From: Mesorhizobium sp. M8A.F.Ca.ET.218.01.1.1
GTDB lineage: Bacteria > Pseudomonadota > Alphaproteobacteria > Rhizobiales > Rhizobiaceae
Direction: 5' to 3'
Assembly (NCBI RefSeq): GCF_004791165.1
Contig: NZ_SRUZ01000011.1
Coordinates: 62,001 to 126,000, forward strand
Length of the DNA: 64,000 nucleotides
The translations under genes and the position numbers were made by a program. Below are positions 38,593-47,123 of this stretch, one piece after another. The first letter of the stretch is position 1. Each line of letters begins with the position of its first letter. The notes beneath the pieces are model-generated. The model was not told the origin of the DNA and ran no database searches. It saw only the letters and a list, made by a program, of their open reading frames with translations.

Positions 38593-38612
38593 CGTTCAGC
38601 CCCCGTTCAGCC
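38593..38612 (+). promoter_or_regulatory. direct repeat in the BA14K-like promoter region
   Basis: CGTTCAGCC occurs twice with an 11-base period (38593 and 38604), about one helical turn, just upstream of CATATTAG. Such phasing suits an OmpR-type response regulator. The regulator is not identified. Confidence 0.4.
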
Positions 38613-38690
38613 ACGGTCTCATATTAGTCACTGGTAAAGCCGGACCGTATCCCCTGCAGACCTGCACGGCCCGGTACGAAGGAGACCAAG

Positions 38691-39125
38691 ATGAACCGCA
38701 TTTTCAAGACAGCCGTGCTGTCCGCCGCCGTGGTCGCCACCACGCTGGGGACCTTTTCGGCAGCCAATGCCGATGACTGGCGCCGTTGGCACCATCACGG
38801 CCATGGCAATGGCGACGCTGTGGCAGCCGGCGTTCTCGGCCTTGCCGCCGGCGCGCTGATTGGTGGCGCATTGGCCAATGACCGGCCGCCGCCCGATTCC
38901 GACCGTTATTACGATGACGGTTACTATGATCGTCAGGTGCTCGTGCGCCCGGCTCCGGTCCGCCGCTACTATGTGGAACCGCAGGTGGTCTATGCCGACC
39001 GCTACGCCGAACCCTGGACGCGCGGCTGGTACGAGTATTGCTCGGATCGCTACCGCACCTTCAATTCCCGCACCGGCACCTTCACCGGCAGCGACGGCGA
39101 ACAGCATTTCTGCACCGCCAACTGA
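38691..39125 (+). CDS. exported BA14K-like protein
   Basis: The 144-residue protein has a signal peptide (about 1-26, ending ANA). The mature part has a Gly/Ala helix (DAVAAGVLGLAAGALIGGA) and ends with WYEYCSDRYRTFNSRTGTFTGSDGEQHFC, whose YRTF-sr-GTF core is the BA14K motif of Brucella and rhizobia. BA14K proteins are small envelope proteins and some have lectin-like activity. The ATG at 38691 has AAGGAGA 6 bases upstream. A terminator closes the gene. Confidence 0.82.
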   Translation: MNRIFKTAVLSAAVVATTLGTFSAANADDWRRWHHHGHGNGDAVAAGVLGLAAGALIGGALANDRPPPDSDRYYDDGYYDRQVLVRPAPVRRYYVEPQVVYADRYAEPWTRGWYEYCSDRYRTFNSRTGTFTGSDGEQHFCTAN

Positions 39126-39143
39126 GGCTTCCCTGCCCCAGAC

Positions 39144-39177
39144 AAAAAGCGCTGACCGCAAGGCCGGCGCTTTTTTT
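39144..39177 (+). terminator. intrinsic terminator after BA14K-like gene
   Basis: AAAAAGCGC and GCGCTTTTT arms with a 14-base loop and a run of seven Ts. It lies 19 bases after the stop. Confidence 0.85.
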
Positions 39178-39227
39178 GTTGTCGGCTTGTTGGGCTTTCG
39201 AACCCAGGGCGGTCCAGACCTCATCAT

Positions 39228-39866
39228 TCAGGTCAAAAATGGATTGGTCCGCCGTTCCTCGCCGAAGCGCCCGCCGGGGCCATGGCCGCAAATGAAGCCG
39301 ATGTCGTCGCCGAGCGGCAACAGCTTGTCCTTGATCGAGGCGATGAGTGCCGCATGGTCGCCGCCCGGCAGGTCGGTGCGGCCGACCGAGCCGCGAAACA
39401 GCACGTCGCCGACATGGGCGAATTTGGCGGCGCGGTTGTAGTAGACGACATGGCCGGGCGCGTGGCCGGGGCAATGCAGCACCTCGAACACATGGCCGCC
39501 AAACGACACAGTTTCCCCTTCTGCAAGGAACCGGTCGGGCACGCAATTGCGCACGCCGTCGATGCCGTAGCGCCTGCCCTGGTTTTCCAGATTGTCGAGC
39601 AGCATCTTGTCGGCTTCATGCGGGCCGATGATCTCGATGCCGAGCGCCTCCTTCAACTCCATCGCGCCGCCGGCATGGTCGATATGGCCATGCGTGATCC
39701 ATATCGCTTCGGCGGTGATCGCATTGTCCTTCAACACCGCCAGCACCTTGTCGATGTCGCCGCCGGGATCGACCACCACGCCGTGCTTGTCGTCCATGTC
39801 GAACAGCATGGTGCAGTTCTGCTGGAACGGAGTGACCGGCACGATACCGGCATTGAGCTGACCCAT
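39228..39866 (-). CDS. MBL-fold hydrolase (glyoxalase II-like)
   Basis: The 212-residue protein has the metallo-beta-lactamase motif THGHIDHAGG near 58, then further ligands in HCPGHAPGH near 131, DVLFRGSVGRTD near 154 and a final GHGPGGRFGEE. It resembles the short YcbL type of thioester hydrolases. It lies downstream of the 40004 gene on the same strand with 137 bases and a terminator between, so it should have its own promoter. Substrate unknown. Confidence 0.9.
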   Translation of the reverse strand: MGQLNAGIVPVTPFQQNCTMLFDMDDKHGVVVDPGGDIDKVLAVLKDNAITAEAIWITHGHIDHAGGAMELKEALGIEIIGPHEADKMLLDNLENQGRRYGIDGVRNCVPDRFLAEGETVSFGGHVFEVLHCPGHAPGHVVYYNRAAKFAHVGDVLFRGSVGRTDLPGGDHAALIASIKDKLLPLGDDIGFICGHGPGGRFGEERRTNPFLT

Positions 39867-39949
39867 GATCGTCCTTTCGCTGTGTCAGCGATCATGTAGA
39901 GGCATCGGCCAAGACCGTCCACGTCCGGAAGGTCAAACAGTGCGTGTCC

Positions 39950-39979
39950 AAAAAGAAATGGGCGGCCGAAGCCGCCCAT
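39950..39979 (-). terminator. intrinsic terminator for the minus-strand gene at 40004
   Basis: ATGGGCGGC and GCCGCCCAT form a perfect 9-bp stem with a CGAA loop; on the minus strand it is followed by TTTCTTTTT. It lies just beyond the stop at 40004. Confidence 0.8.
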
Positions 39980-40003
39980 TCTGCCAGCCCGAGATTGGCA
40001 GGC

Positions 40004-40321
40004 TTACTTTTTCATGGCGCCCATGACCGCGCCGAGAATGCCGGTCAGGATCGCGCCGCCGCCTGCGCCACCGACGATGTTCTGCAGGTTGAGCGCGCTG
40101 CCCAGGCCGCTGGTGGCCGCCGCGGCTGCGTCAGGAGTGATCGCGCCACCGCCGAGCAGGCTGCCGAGGATCGCCGCGCCGCCAACGCCGCCGATGGCTC
40201 CGCCCAGGATTTTGGGAAGCTGACCCATCGCCGCCGTCTTGATCGCCGCGCCGACCGCCTGACCACCGATAATGCCTGTAATGATCTGAATGATGATCGG
40301 AAGAAGCGTGTTCATGTCCAT
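40004..40321 (-). CDS. hydrophobic Gly/Ala-rich small protein
   Basis: The 105-residue protein is mainly Gly, Ala, Ile and Leu (for instance IIQIITGIIGGQAVGAAIKTA and GGAIGGVGGAAILGSLLGGG), so it resembles a membrane-inserted or colicin-V-like Gly-zipper protein. I choose ATG 40321 because GGAGGGACT lies 10 bases upstream; an ATG two codons later is also possible. It ends at a clear terminator. Upstream lies the ilvE terminator, so it has its own promoter. The Gly-zipper pattern could favour oligomers in the membrane. Function unknown. Confidence 0.65.
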   Translation of the reverse strand: MDMNTLLPIIIQIITGIIGGQAVGAAIKTAAMGQLPKILGGAIGGVGGAAILGSLLGGGAITPDAAAAATSGLGSALNLQNIVGGAGGGAILTGILGAVMGAMKK

Positions 40322-40410
40322 ATGATTAGTCCCTCCATAGCTGCCAGCCTCCCGGGCCGACACCATCATGAGACGCCGAATTGGACGAAAGTCAAATGCA
40401 CAAACGCTTA

Positions 40411-40440
40411 AATAAAAGGGGCGGCCTGAAAACCGCCCCT
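40411..40440 (-). terminator. intrinsic terminator for ilvE
   Basis: AGGGGCGG and CCGCCCCT are separated by 8 bases; the minus-strand T-run is TTTTATT. It ends 27 bases past the ilvE stop. Confidence 0.85.
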
Positions 40441-40466
40441 GCTTGCGAGAAAAGCTGTGACTATCG

Positions 40467-41360
40467 TTATTCTGCGGCAATCGCATGCTTGGGTTGAACG
40501 GCCATAGAATAGTCGTTCATGAGATTCTTGGCGATCTCGCCGACCTCGAATCGGTAAGGGCCGATCTCCGAAACCGGGGTTACTTCCGCTGCCGTTCCGG
40601 TCAGGAAGCATTGCTCGAAGCCTTCCAGTTCTTCCGGCAGGATGGCGCGCTCGATGACCTCCAGGCCGCGATCCCTGGCCAGGCCAATGACCGTGCGGCG
40701 GGTGATGCCGTCGAGGAAGCAGTCGGGCTTAGGCGTGTGGATCTTGCCGTCCTTGACGAAGAAGATGTTGGCGCCGGTCGCTTCCGCGACCTGGCCCCGC
40801 CAGTCGAGCATCATGGCGTCGGCGTAGCCCTTGGCCTCGGCGGCATGCTTGGACATGGTGCAGATCATGTAGAGGCCCGCGGCCTTCGACCGCGACGGCG
40901 CCGTGCGCGGGTCGGGCCGGCGCCATTCCGCCACATCGAGACGGATGCCCTTCAGCTTCTGCGCCGGATCGAAATAGCTCGGCCACTGCCAGATGGCGAT
41001 GGCGACGTTGATGCGGTTGTTTTGCGCCGAAACGCCCATCTGCTCGCTGCCGCGCCAGGCGATCGGCCTGACATAGGCGTCCTGGAAGCCCTGCTTCTTC
41101 AGGAGCGTGGTCGAGGCGTCGTTGAGTTCGGCCACCGAATAGGGAATCTTGAAGCCGAGCAGGCGCGCTGATTCATGCAGCCGCTCGGTATGCTCGTTGA
41201 GCTTGAAGATCTCGCCGCCATAGGCGCGCTCGCCCTCGAAGACCGCGCTGGCGTAGTGCAGGCCATGGGTCAGCACGTGGATCTTGGCGTCTCCCCACGG
41301 TACGAACTCGCCATTCATCCAGATGAAGCCGTCCAGTTGATCGAAAGGAACGGATGCCAT
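40467..41360 (-). CDS. ilvE: branched-chain amino acid aminotransferase
   Basis: IlvE transfers the amino group between Glu and branched-chain 2-oxo acids in Leu, Ile and Val synthesis and breakdown, with pyridoxal phosphate. The 297-residue protein has GLHYASAVFEGERAYGG near 32, the PLP lysine in SRSKAAGLYM near 150, and GQVAEATGANIFFVKDG near 180 with FDGITRRT-like LDGITRRTVIGLA later. The ATG at 41360 has GGGAGG just upstream and matches the family start; an upstream open frame is not used. It faces the marR gene at 41622, and the two may share regulation. Confidence 0.94.
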   Translation of the reverse strand: MASVPFDQLDGFIWMNGEFVPWGDAKIHVLTHGLHYASAVFEGERAYGGEIFKLNEHTERLHESARLLGFKIPYSVAELNDASTTLLKKQGFQDAYVRPIAWRGSEQMGVSAQNNRINVAIAIWQWPSYFDPAQKLKGIRLDVAEWRRPDPRTAPSRSKAAGLYMICTMSKHAAEAKGYADAMMLDWRGQVAEATGANIFFVKDGKIHTPKPDCFLDGITRRTVIGLARDRGLEVIERAILPEELEGFEQCFLTGTAAEVTPVSEIGPYRFEVGEIAKNLMNDYSMAVQPKHAIAAE

Positions 41361-41621
41361 GGTAACCTCCCGCGGACAACGGCCCGCATATCTCAGTGTC
41401 GTTGCGTGTTCTTTTTTGGCCGCGCCAGGTGATTGGAGACGCCGGCCGGTGTCTCGAAGCGTAAGCGGATAATCGCGCCCTGGCAAACTCAGGAAGTTCC
41501 GGAAAAACCGGCCTGCCTTGCCTTTTCGTTCGCAATCCGCCCAAAAGCTTGTCAAAAATTACCATTGCAGGGAAATTACGTCAATAGTACTGACATAATC
41601 TCCCGTTCCCATGGAGAAATG

Positions 41622-42155
41622 ATGACGGATAAAAGCCCAGCTGCCGGAAAACCGATCAGGACCGCGATCACCAGCGAGGACGGCATCGACTTCGCCATCA
41701 TCGAACTCTTCTTCTTCGCCTATCGCGACTTCACCTCCGATCCCGATCAGATCCTGGCCGATTACGGCTTCGGCCGCGCCCACCACCGCGTGCTGCATTT
41801 CGTCAACCGCCGGCCGGGCCTGACCGTCGCCGAACTGCTCGACGTGCTGAAGATAACCAAGCAGAGCCTGGCGCGTGTGCTCAAGCAATTGATCGACACC
41901 GATCACGTCGTGCAGTTGCAAGGCCCGCGCGACCGCCGCCAGCGCGAACTTTATCCAACGGCCAAGGGCCGCGCGCTGGCGCTGGCGCTGGCGCGGCCAC
42001 AGTCGCGCCGCATCCATGCTGCATTGGAAGATTCCGGCGCCGCCGAACGGACCTTGGTGGAACGCTTCCTCGAAGCGATGGTCAATCCGGAACTGAGAGC
42101 TCAGATCGACGTTGGGTCCGCAAAAATGTCAGGAAAAAGCCATGGAGAGCACTGA
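41622..42155 (+). CDS. petP: MarR-family regulator (PetP-like)
   Basis: The 177-residue protein has a winged-helix domain typical of MarR: LTVAELLDVLKITKQSLARVL near 74 with the wing PRDRRQRELYPTAKG near 108. The gene overlaps the response-regulator gene by 14 bases, and together with the histidine kinase it forms a unit like the petP-petR pair known from Rhodobacter. ATG 41622 is chosen for GGAG spacing (5 bases). A GTCA-N7-TGAC palindrome lies about 40 bases upstream and could be its autoregulatory site. The ligand is unknown. Confidence 0.82.
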   Translation: MTDKSPAAGKPIRTAITSEDGIDFAIIELFFFAYRDFTSDPDQILADYGFGRAHHRVLHFVNRRPGLTVAELLDVLKITKQSLARVLKQLIDTDHVVQLQGPRDRRQRELYPTAKGRALALALARPQSRRIHAALEDSGAAERTLVERFLEAMVNPELRAQIDVGSAKMSGKSHGEH

Positions 42156-42861
42156 GAGGATCGACCAGGCGGCCGCACCGGACGACGACGCACCGCATCT
42201 GCTCGTGGTCGACGACGACACCCGTATCCGCAATCTTCTCAAGCAGTATCTGACCGAAAACGGCTTTCGCGTCACCGTCGCCGGCAATGCCGGCGAGGCC
42301 CGCCGCAAGCTCGCCGGTCTCGACTTCGACCTGCTTGTGCTCGATGTCATGATGCCGGGTGAAACCGGCGTCGACCTGACAAAGTCGTTGCGCGCCGAAA
42401 AGAATGTGCCGATCCTGATGCTGACGGCCCTGTCGGAGACCGACAGCCGCATTTCCGGGCTCGAGGCCGGCGCCGACGACTATTTGCCAAAGCCCTTCGA
42501 CCCGCGCGAGTTGATCCTGCGCATTAACAACATCTTGCGCCGGGGCGGCCCGGCGGCGACGCCCAAGGTCGAACAGTTGGTGTTCGGTCCCTACACCTTC
42601 CAGATCGCCAGGCGCGAACTGAAGCGCGGCGGCGAAGCGCTTAAGCTGACCGACCGCGAACAGGAGATCCTGGCGATCTTCGCCGCCCGCGCCGGCGAAA
42701 CCATCCCCCGCCACGAGCTGGTCGGTGACGATTCGGAAGTCGGCGAGCGCACCATCGACGTCCAGATCAACCGGCTGCGCCGCAAGATCGAGCGCGATCC
42801 GTCCAACCCGGTCTGGCTGCAGACCGTGCGCGGTATTGGGTATCGGCTCAGCGTGGAATAG
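42142..42861 (+). CDS. petR: OmpR-type response regulator (PetR-like)
   Basis: The 239-residue protein has a receiver domain with LLVVDDD at the acidic pocket and the phosphorylation Asp in LLVLDVMMPGETG near 74, then K in LPKPFDPREL. The C-terminal winged-helix DNA-binding domain follows, ending with IDVQINRLRRKIE and TVRGIGYRL. The start ATG 42142 is inside the marR gene (14-base overlap) with AGGAAA upstream, indicating coupling. The histidine kinase gene is 100 bases downstream and probably forms its pair. Confidence 0.92.
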   Translation: MESTERIDQAAAPDDDAPHLLVVDDDTRIRNLLKQYLTENGFRVTVAGNAGEARRKLAGLDFDLLVLDVMMPGETGVDLTKSLRAEKNVPILMLTALSETDSRISGLEAGADDYLPKPFDPRELILRINNILRRGGPAATPKVEQLVFGPYTFQIARRELKRGGEALKLTDREQEILAIFAARAGETIPRHELVGDDSEVGERTIDVQINRLRRKIERDPSNPVWLQTVRGIGYRLSVE

Positions 42862-42880
42862 AATGCCGGCGGCGGCTCAC

Positions 42881-42930
42881 GTGCATGATCCCGAAAACTG
42901 GGAACCGGTTTGCGGAAAGATTATGCTCCA
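42881..42930. repeat. short rhizobial palindromic element
   Basis: GTGCATGATCCCGAAAACTG GGAACCGGTTTGCGG-type sequence lies between the response regulator and the kinase. It has palindromic ends GCATGATC and GATTATGC and the CGGTTT centre of the same repeat family as those near 10982, 44395 and 55347. Confidence 0.6.
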
Positions 42931-42961
42931 ACAAAGAGTTAGCCGCGGATGAAAAGAGCCA

Positions 42962-44377
42962 ATGGCGACCACGGAACTGGAACAGCCGGACAATGACGGC
43001 CTGAGCGCACGCGCCACGCGGACGTTCAAGGCGGTGCCGCGCATCTGGAACCGGTTCTGGCGTCTCGTTTCGCTTTACATGCCCAAGCGCCTCTATGCGC
43101 GCTCGTTGATCATCGTCATCGCGCCGATGATCCTTTTGCAGTCGGTCGTCGCCTTCGATTTCATGGAACGTCACTGGGCAACCGTGACGCAACGCCTGTC
43201 GCAGGCCACCGTGCGCGACATCGCCGCCATCATCGACCTGATCGAGACCTATCCGCACGACGCCGACTACGCCAACATCATCCGCATCGCGCAGGACCGC
43301 ATGCAGCTCAAGGTCGACCTCCTGCCGCCCGATCCGTTGCCGCCGCCCGGTCCAAAACCGTTCTTCTCGATCCTCGACGATGTTCTCTCCGCCGAAATTA
43401 CCCGCCAGATCAACCGCCCATTCTGGATCGACACGGTCGGCAATTCCAACATCGTCGAGGTCCGCGTCCAGCTCGAAAACAAGGTGCTGCGCGTCTTCGT
43501 GCGGCGCAGCCAGGCCTATGCCTCCAACACCCATATCTTCCTGATCTGGATGGTCGGTACCTCGCTGGTGCTTCTGATGATCGCCATCCCCTTCCTGCGC
43601 AACCAGATCCGGCCGATCTTGGCGCTTGCCGAGGCCGCCGAGAGCTTCGGCAAGGGCCGGCCGATGCCGCGCGATTTCCGCCCGCGCGGGGCCGAGGAGG
43701 TGCGCCGCGCCGGCTTTGCCTTCATCCAGATGCGCGAGCGCATCGAGCGCCAGATCGAGCAGCGCACGGCCATGCTGACCGGTGTGAGCCATGATCTCAG
43801 AACCATCCTCACCCGCTTCAAGCTGCAGCTGGCGCTGGCCGGCGGCAAGGCCGAGACCAAGGCGGCGCTGGACCAGGATATCGAGGACATGCAGTCGATG
43901 CTGGAAGGCTATCTCGCCTTTGCCCGCGGCGAGGCCTCGGAGGATCCGGGACGGTTCGATCTCGAAGCCTATTTCCAGAAGCTCGGCGAGGAAGCGGGTT
44001 TGCGCAAATGCAAGCTGTCGACGACGCTTTCCGGCGATCCGACCGTGCATGTGCGGCCGAACGCCTTCGCGCGGCTCTTGTCCAACGTCATCGGCAATGC
44101 CTTCCGCTATGCCAAGACGGTGGAGGTCACCGCCAATCATGGCCGCGGCTCGCTTCTGGTCACCATCGACGACGACGGCCCGGGCATCCCTCCTGACAGG
44201 CGGGAAGACGTCTTCAAGCCCTTCGTGCGGCTCGACGAGGCCCGCAACCTCGACGCCAGCGGTACCGGGCTCGGCCTGTCGATCGCCCGCGACATCGCCC
44301 GCAGCCATGGCGGCGACATCACGCTCGACGACAGCCCGCTCGGCGGATTGCGCGCCGTGATCAAGGTTCCGGCCTGA
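42962..44377 (+). CDS. EnvZ-like sensor histidine kinase
   Basis: The 471-residue kinase has two membrane helices (about 47-67 and 180-200) with a periplasmic sensor of about 110 residues between them, rich in Pro around PPDPLPPPGPKP. HAMP follows, then the dimerisation H-box VSHDLRTILTRF with H277. The catalytic domain has NVIGNAFRYAK (N box), DDGPGIPPDRREDVFKPF (G1) and SGTGLGLSIA (G2). It should phosphorylate the response regulator just upstream. A short palindromic repeat element lies between the two genes. Confidence 0.9.
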   Translation: MATTELEQPDNDGLSARATRTFKAVPRIWNRFWRLVSLYMPKRLYARSLIIVIAPMILLQSVVAFDFMERHWATVTQRLSQATVRDIAAIIDLIETYPHDADYANIIRIAQDRMQLKVDLLPPDPLPPPGPKPFFSILDDVLSAEITRQINRPFWIDTVGNSNIVEVRVQLENKVLRVFVRRSQAYASNTHIFLIWMVGTSLVLLMIAIPFLRNQIRPILALAEAAESFGKGRPMPRDFRPRGAEEVRRAGFAFIQMRERIERQIEQRTAMLTGVSHDLRTILTRFKLQLALAGGKAETKAALDQDIEDMQSMLEGYLAFARGEASEDPGRFDLEAYFQKLGEEAGLRKCKLSTTLSGDPTVHVRPNAFARLLSNVIGNAFRYAKTVEVTANHGRGSLLVTIDDDGPGIPPDRREDVFKPFVRLDEARNLDASGTGLGLSIARDIARSHGGDITLDDSPLGGLRAVIKVPA

Positions 44378-44394
44378 TTTCTATTTGACTAACT

Positions 44395-44435
44395 GAGCAT
44401 GATCTTGCCTGAAAAACGGTTTCGACTTTCCGGGG
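44395..44435. repeat. short rhizobial palindromic element
   Basis: GAGCATGATCTTGCCTGAAA AACGGTTTCGACTTTCCGG: half of the family seen at 42881 (shared GCATGATC and CGGTTTC). It lies directly after the kinase gene and could end its transcript by folding. No T-run. Confidence 0.5.
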
Positions 44436-44636
44436 GCGCGGTCTGCTTCATCCGCCCGTCATGAAACCATGGTCAAGAGCGCGCATGAAGCGCGCGACCG
44501 CACTTGATTCGTCCTTGCCGCCTCACTTCGACCCCGTGCCCGCCAGGGTGCGCTGGAGCGAAGCGAGGGCGGCCGCATGGTCGCCGTTCCGGTATCGTTT
44601 CAAGGCAACCGCAGACCTCCGAAGCAAAGGGCCGCC

Positions 44637-45659
44637 ATGCGCATATTGATGGTCACCGACGCCTGGCGCCCGCAAGTCAACGGCGTCGTCCACACGCTGG
44701 AGCGGCTCACCGAGACTCTGAAGTCCTTCGACGTCGCGGTCGAGTTCCTGACCCCGAACATCTTCCGCACCCTGCCCTTGCCGACCTACCCCGACATCCG
44801 CCTGGCGCTGACCACGCCCGGCCATGTCGCGCGCCTGATCGACGGCTACAAGGCCGACCATATCCACATCGTCACCGAAGGGCCGCTGGGCATCATGGCG
44901 CGGCGCTATTGCCGCAATGCCGGCCGGCCGTTCACCACCAGCTATCACACCCGCTTCCCCGAATATCTCAGTGCCCGCCTGCCGGTGCCGGAGAGCTGGG
45001 CCTATCGCTGGCTGCGCGATTTCCACAATTCAGGCCAGGGCACGCTGGTCGCCACCCAGTCGCTCGCCGACGATCTTGCCGCGCGTGGCTTCAACAGGTT
45101 GAGGCCGTGGACGCGCGGCGTCGACACCGATCATTTCCGGCCAGACAAAAGGAAGGACCTCGGTTTCCCCGGACCGGTTTTCCTGTGCGTCGGCCGAGTC
45201 GCCATCGAAAAGAACCTCTCCGCCTTCCTCGATCTCGACCTGCCCGGCAGCAAGGTGATCGTCGGCGAAGGTCCCGAGCTTGCCAAGCTCAAGGCGAAAT
45301 ATCCGAAGGCGCATTTCCTCGGCCATCGTCCCAATGACGAACTGGCCGAAATCTATGCCTCGGCCGACGTCTTCGTCTTCCCCAGCCGCACCGACACCTT
45401 CGGCAACGTCATCATCGAGGCGCTGGCCAGCGGCACGCCGGTCGCCGCCTATCCGGTGACCGGGCCGATCGACATCGTCGGCGACGGTTTTGGTGGCGCG
45501 GTGTCGAACGATTTGCGCGAGGCGGCGCTTACCGCACTCAACGTCAGCCGCGACCAGGCCCGCGAGCGCGCCATGCGCTACAGCTGGAAGGCCTGCGCGG
45601 AAATGTTCCTCGACGCGGTTGAGGAAGCATTGGGAACGACACGCAAGCTGGCGGCCTGA
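44637..45659 (+). CDS. GT-B glycosyltransferase (GT4, mannosyltransferase-like)
   Basis: The 340-residue protein has the N-terminal motif MVTDAWRPQVNGVVHTLE, then a C-terminal domain with PVFLCVGRVAIEKNLSAF and the nucleotide-sugar pocket DVFVFPSRTDTFGNVIIEALASGTPV. This matches GT4-type alpha-mannosyltransferases that act on lipids or polysaccharides. It should be membrane-associated. The start ATG 44637 has AAAGGG upstream; the upstream part is noise. It is monocistronic, with a long leader of about 190 bases after the kinase gene. Confidence 0.88.
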   Translation: MRILMVTDAWRPQVNGVVHTLERLTETLKSFDVAVEFLTPNIFRTLPLPTYPDIRLALTTPGHVARLIDGYKADHIHIVTEGPLGIMARRYCRNAGRPFTTSYHTRFPEYLSARLPVPESWAYRWLRDFHNSGQGTLVATQSLADDLAARGFNRLRPWTRGVDTDHFRPDKRKDLGFPGPVFLCVGRVAIEKNLSAFLDLDLPGSKVIVGEGPELAKLKAKYPKAHFLGHRPNDELAEIYASADVFVFPSRTDTFGNVIIEALASGTPVAAYPVTGPIDIVGDGFGGAVSNDLREAALTALNVSRDQARERAMRYSWKACAEMFLDAVEEALGTTRKLAA

Positions 45660-45775
45660 TAGAGCCGGCGCATAGGATGCGGTGAAGTTCAGGTCTGGTC
45701 AAACACGCTCCTTGCGAGAGCTTGTGCGACAGTTGCTTGCGGTGCATTATTCGGTGTGTGTAGTTCGTTGCGGGA

Positions 45776-46723
45776 TTGACGCCGATTTCTACGCTGGACG
45801 ACGTGCCTGCAGTATCATCGAAGCGTCGCGTCTTGCGCATCGGCAAGACCGTTGCGAGGGTGTTCGGCTATTGCCGCGCGAATGCCTGGCCGCTCTTCGT
45901 GGCCGCCTGGTTTCCCTGCTTTCTGACAACGCTTTGTCTGGCGGTGCTTGCTCTTGTTCTTTTTGCCGATCCGGGGAAGGCGCCAACCTGGCTTCTATCG
46001 CGGGGCTTTGACCCCAGGACTTGGCTTTCCGCGATTGTCGCCGCGCCGTTCTCGGCGATGGTCCTTGCGTTCGTTCTGGACCGTATGGGAAATGCGCCCG
46101 AGGATGGCCGGGTCGTCGTTCGGCGCGGCATTGAGAGTGTCAAGCGCTTCGCTATCCCGGGCGTGCGCTTTGAGCTCGACCGGCGGATTCTTTTGGCCGC
46201 CCTGCTTCTCGCAGCCATCCAGCTGTTTTGCGGCTTTGCGGTCGCCGGCGAGCACAGACTGCTTTTTGCCGGCCTGATGGCCACACATGACCTGCCGCTC
46301 CGCCCCGAGGACGTCGCGCCTTGGGTGTCGGCGATGGGCGCCTTCAACCTCCTCGCGGGTGGTTTCGTCCTTGGCTGGACATATCTGTTTGTCGGCGATT
46401 TTCTGTGGACGGGATCGTTTGATCCAACCGGCTGCTGGCGTGCGCTGGATGGCAATCTTCTGCGTTTCACCGCCATAATGTTCATCGTTTTGGCAATAGT
46501 TGCCATACTCAAATATGGACTGGCCCTGGCCGGAGCTTTGATCCTGATTCCCGCGGATGGCGCGTCGCCTTCCTTCTTGACCCTTATGATGATCCATTTC
46601 GGACTGGCCTGGCCGTTCGACGTCCTGCATCTCGTGCTCTCAGCCGCAACGGTCGGAACCATTCTCGGCGCGTTCCGGCCTCGAGCTGTCGCTTCAATCC
46701 AGCCGGCTGCAGCACCACCATGA
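45776..46723 (+). CDS. integral membrane protein of unknown function
   Basis: The 315-residue protein has six predicted helices: about 36-62, 84-104, 140-160, 190-210, 228-252 and 268-292. The start is a TTG at 45776 without a strong ribosome site; other starts are possible. I do not recognise the family; it has some resemblance to bacterial membrane proteins of the 'glycerophosphoryl diester phosphodiesterase membrane domain' type, but this is not certain. It faces the csaA gene tail to tail with 24 bases between. Confidence 0.65.
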   Translation: MTPISTLDDVPAVSSKRRVLRIGKTVARVFGYCRANAWPLFVAAWFPCFLTTLCLAVLALVLFADPGKAPTWLLSRGFDPRTWLSAIVAAPFSAMVLAFVLDRMGNAPEDGRVVVRRGIESVKRFAIPGVRFELDRRILLAALLLAAIQLFCGFAVAGEHRLLFAGLMATHDLPLRPEDVAPWVSAMGAFNLLAGGFVLGWTYLFVGDFLWTGSFDPTGCWRALDGNLLRFTAIMFIVLAIVAILKYGLALAGALILIPADGASPSFLTLMMIHFGLAWPFDVLHLVLSAATVGTILGAFRPRAVASIQPAAAPP

Positions 46724-46747
46724 TGACGCTTGCCGGGGCTTCCTGAT

Positions 46748-47107
46748 CTAGAATAGCCGCCCGCCGTCCGGCACCTTGCGTTCGATAGCGCCCAACACCA
46801 CGGCGTCCTCTTCATCGGGAAAACCGAGCGTCAGCACTTCCGACATGAACGGGCCGATCTGGCGCGGCGGGAAATTGACCACCGCGAACACCTGGCGGCC
46901 GATCAACGTTTCCGGCGTATAGTATTTGGTGATCTGCGCCGACGACTTCTTGACGCCGATGGCGGCGCCGAAATCGATCTTCAGCTTGAAGGCAGGCTTG
47001 CGCGCCTCCGGAAACGGTACGGCCTCGATGATCGTGCCGGCACGGATGTCGACACGATCGAAATCGGCGAAGCTGATTTCGGGCTTGCGCTCGTTGCTTG
47101 AACTCAT
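46748..47107 (-). CDS. csaA: tRNA-binding protein, CsaA family
   Basis: The 119-residue protein has the OB-fold tRNA-binding domain with FDRVDIRAGTIIEAVPFPEA near 15, IDFGAAIGVKKSSAQITKYY near 45, and VNFPPRQIGPFMSEVLTLGF. CsaA is suggested to have chaperone-like or export-related activity. The ATG at 47107 has TTGAGC rather than a classic site. It lies 16 bases downstream of the YbjN-type gene on the same strand, so the two share a transcript. Confidence 0.9.
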   Translation of the reverse strand: MSSSNERKPEISFADFDRVDIRAGTIIEAVPFPEARKPAFKLKIDFGAAIGVKKSSAQITKYYTPETLIGRQVFAVVNFPPRQIGPFMSEVLTLGFPDEEDAVVLGAIERKVPDGGRLF

Positions 47108-47123
47108 CTCGAACGCGTCTTGC

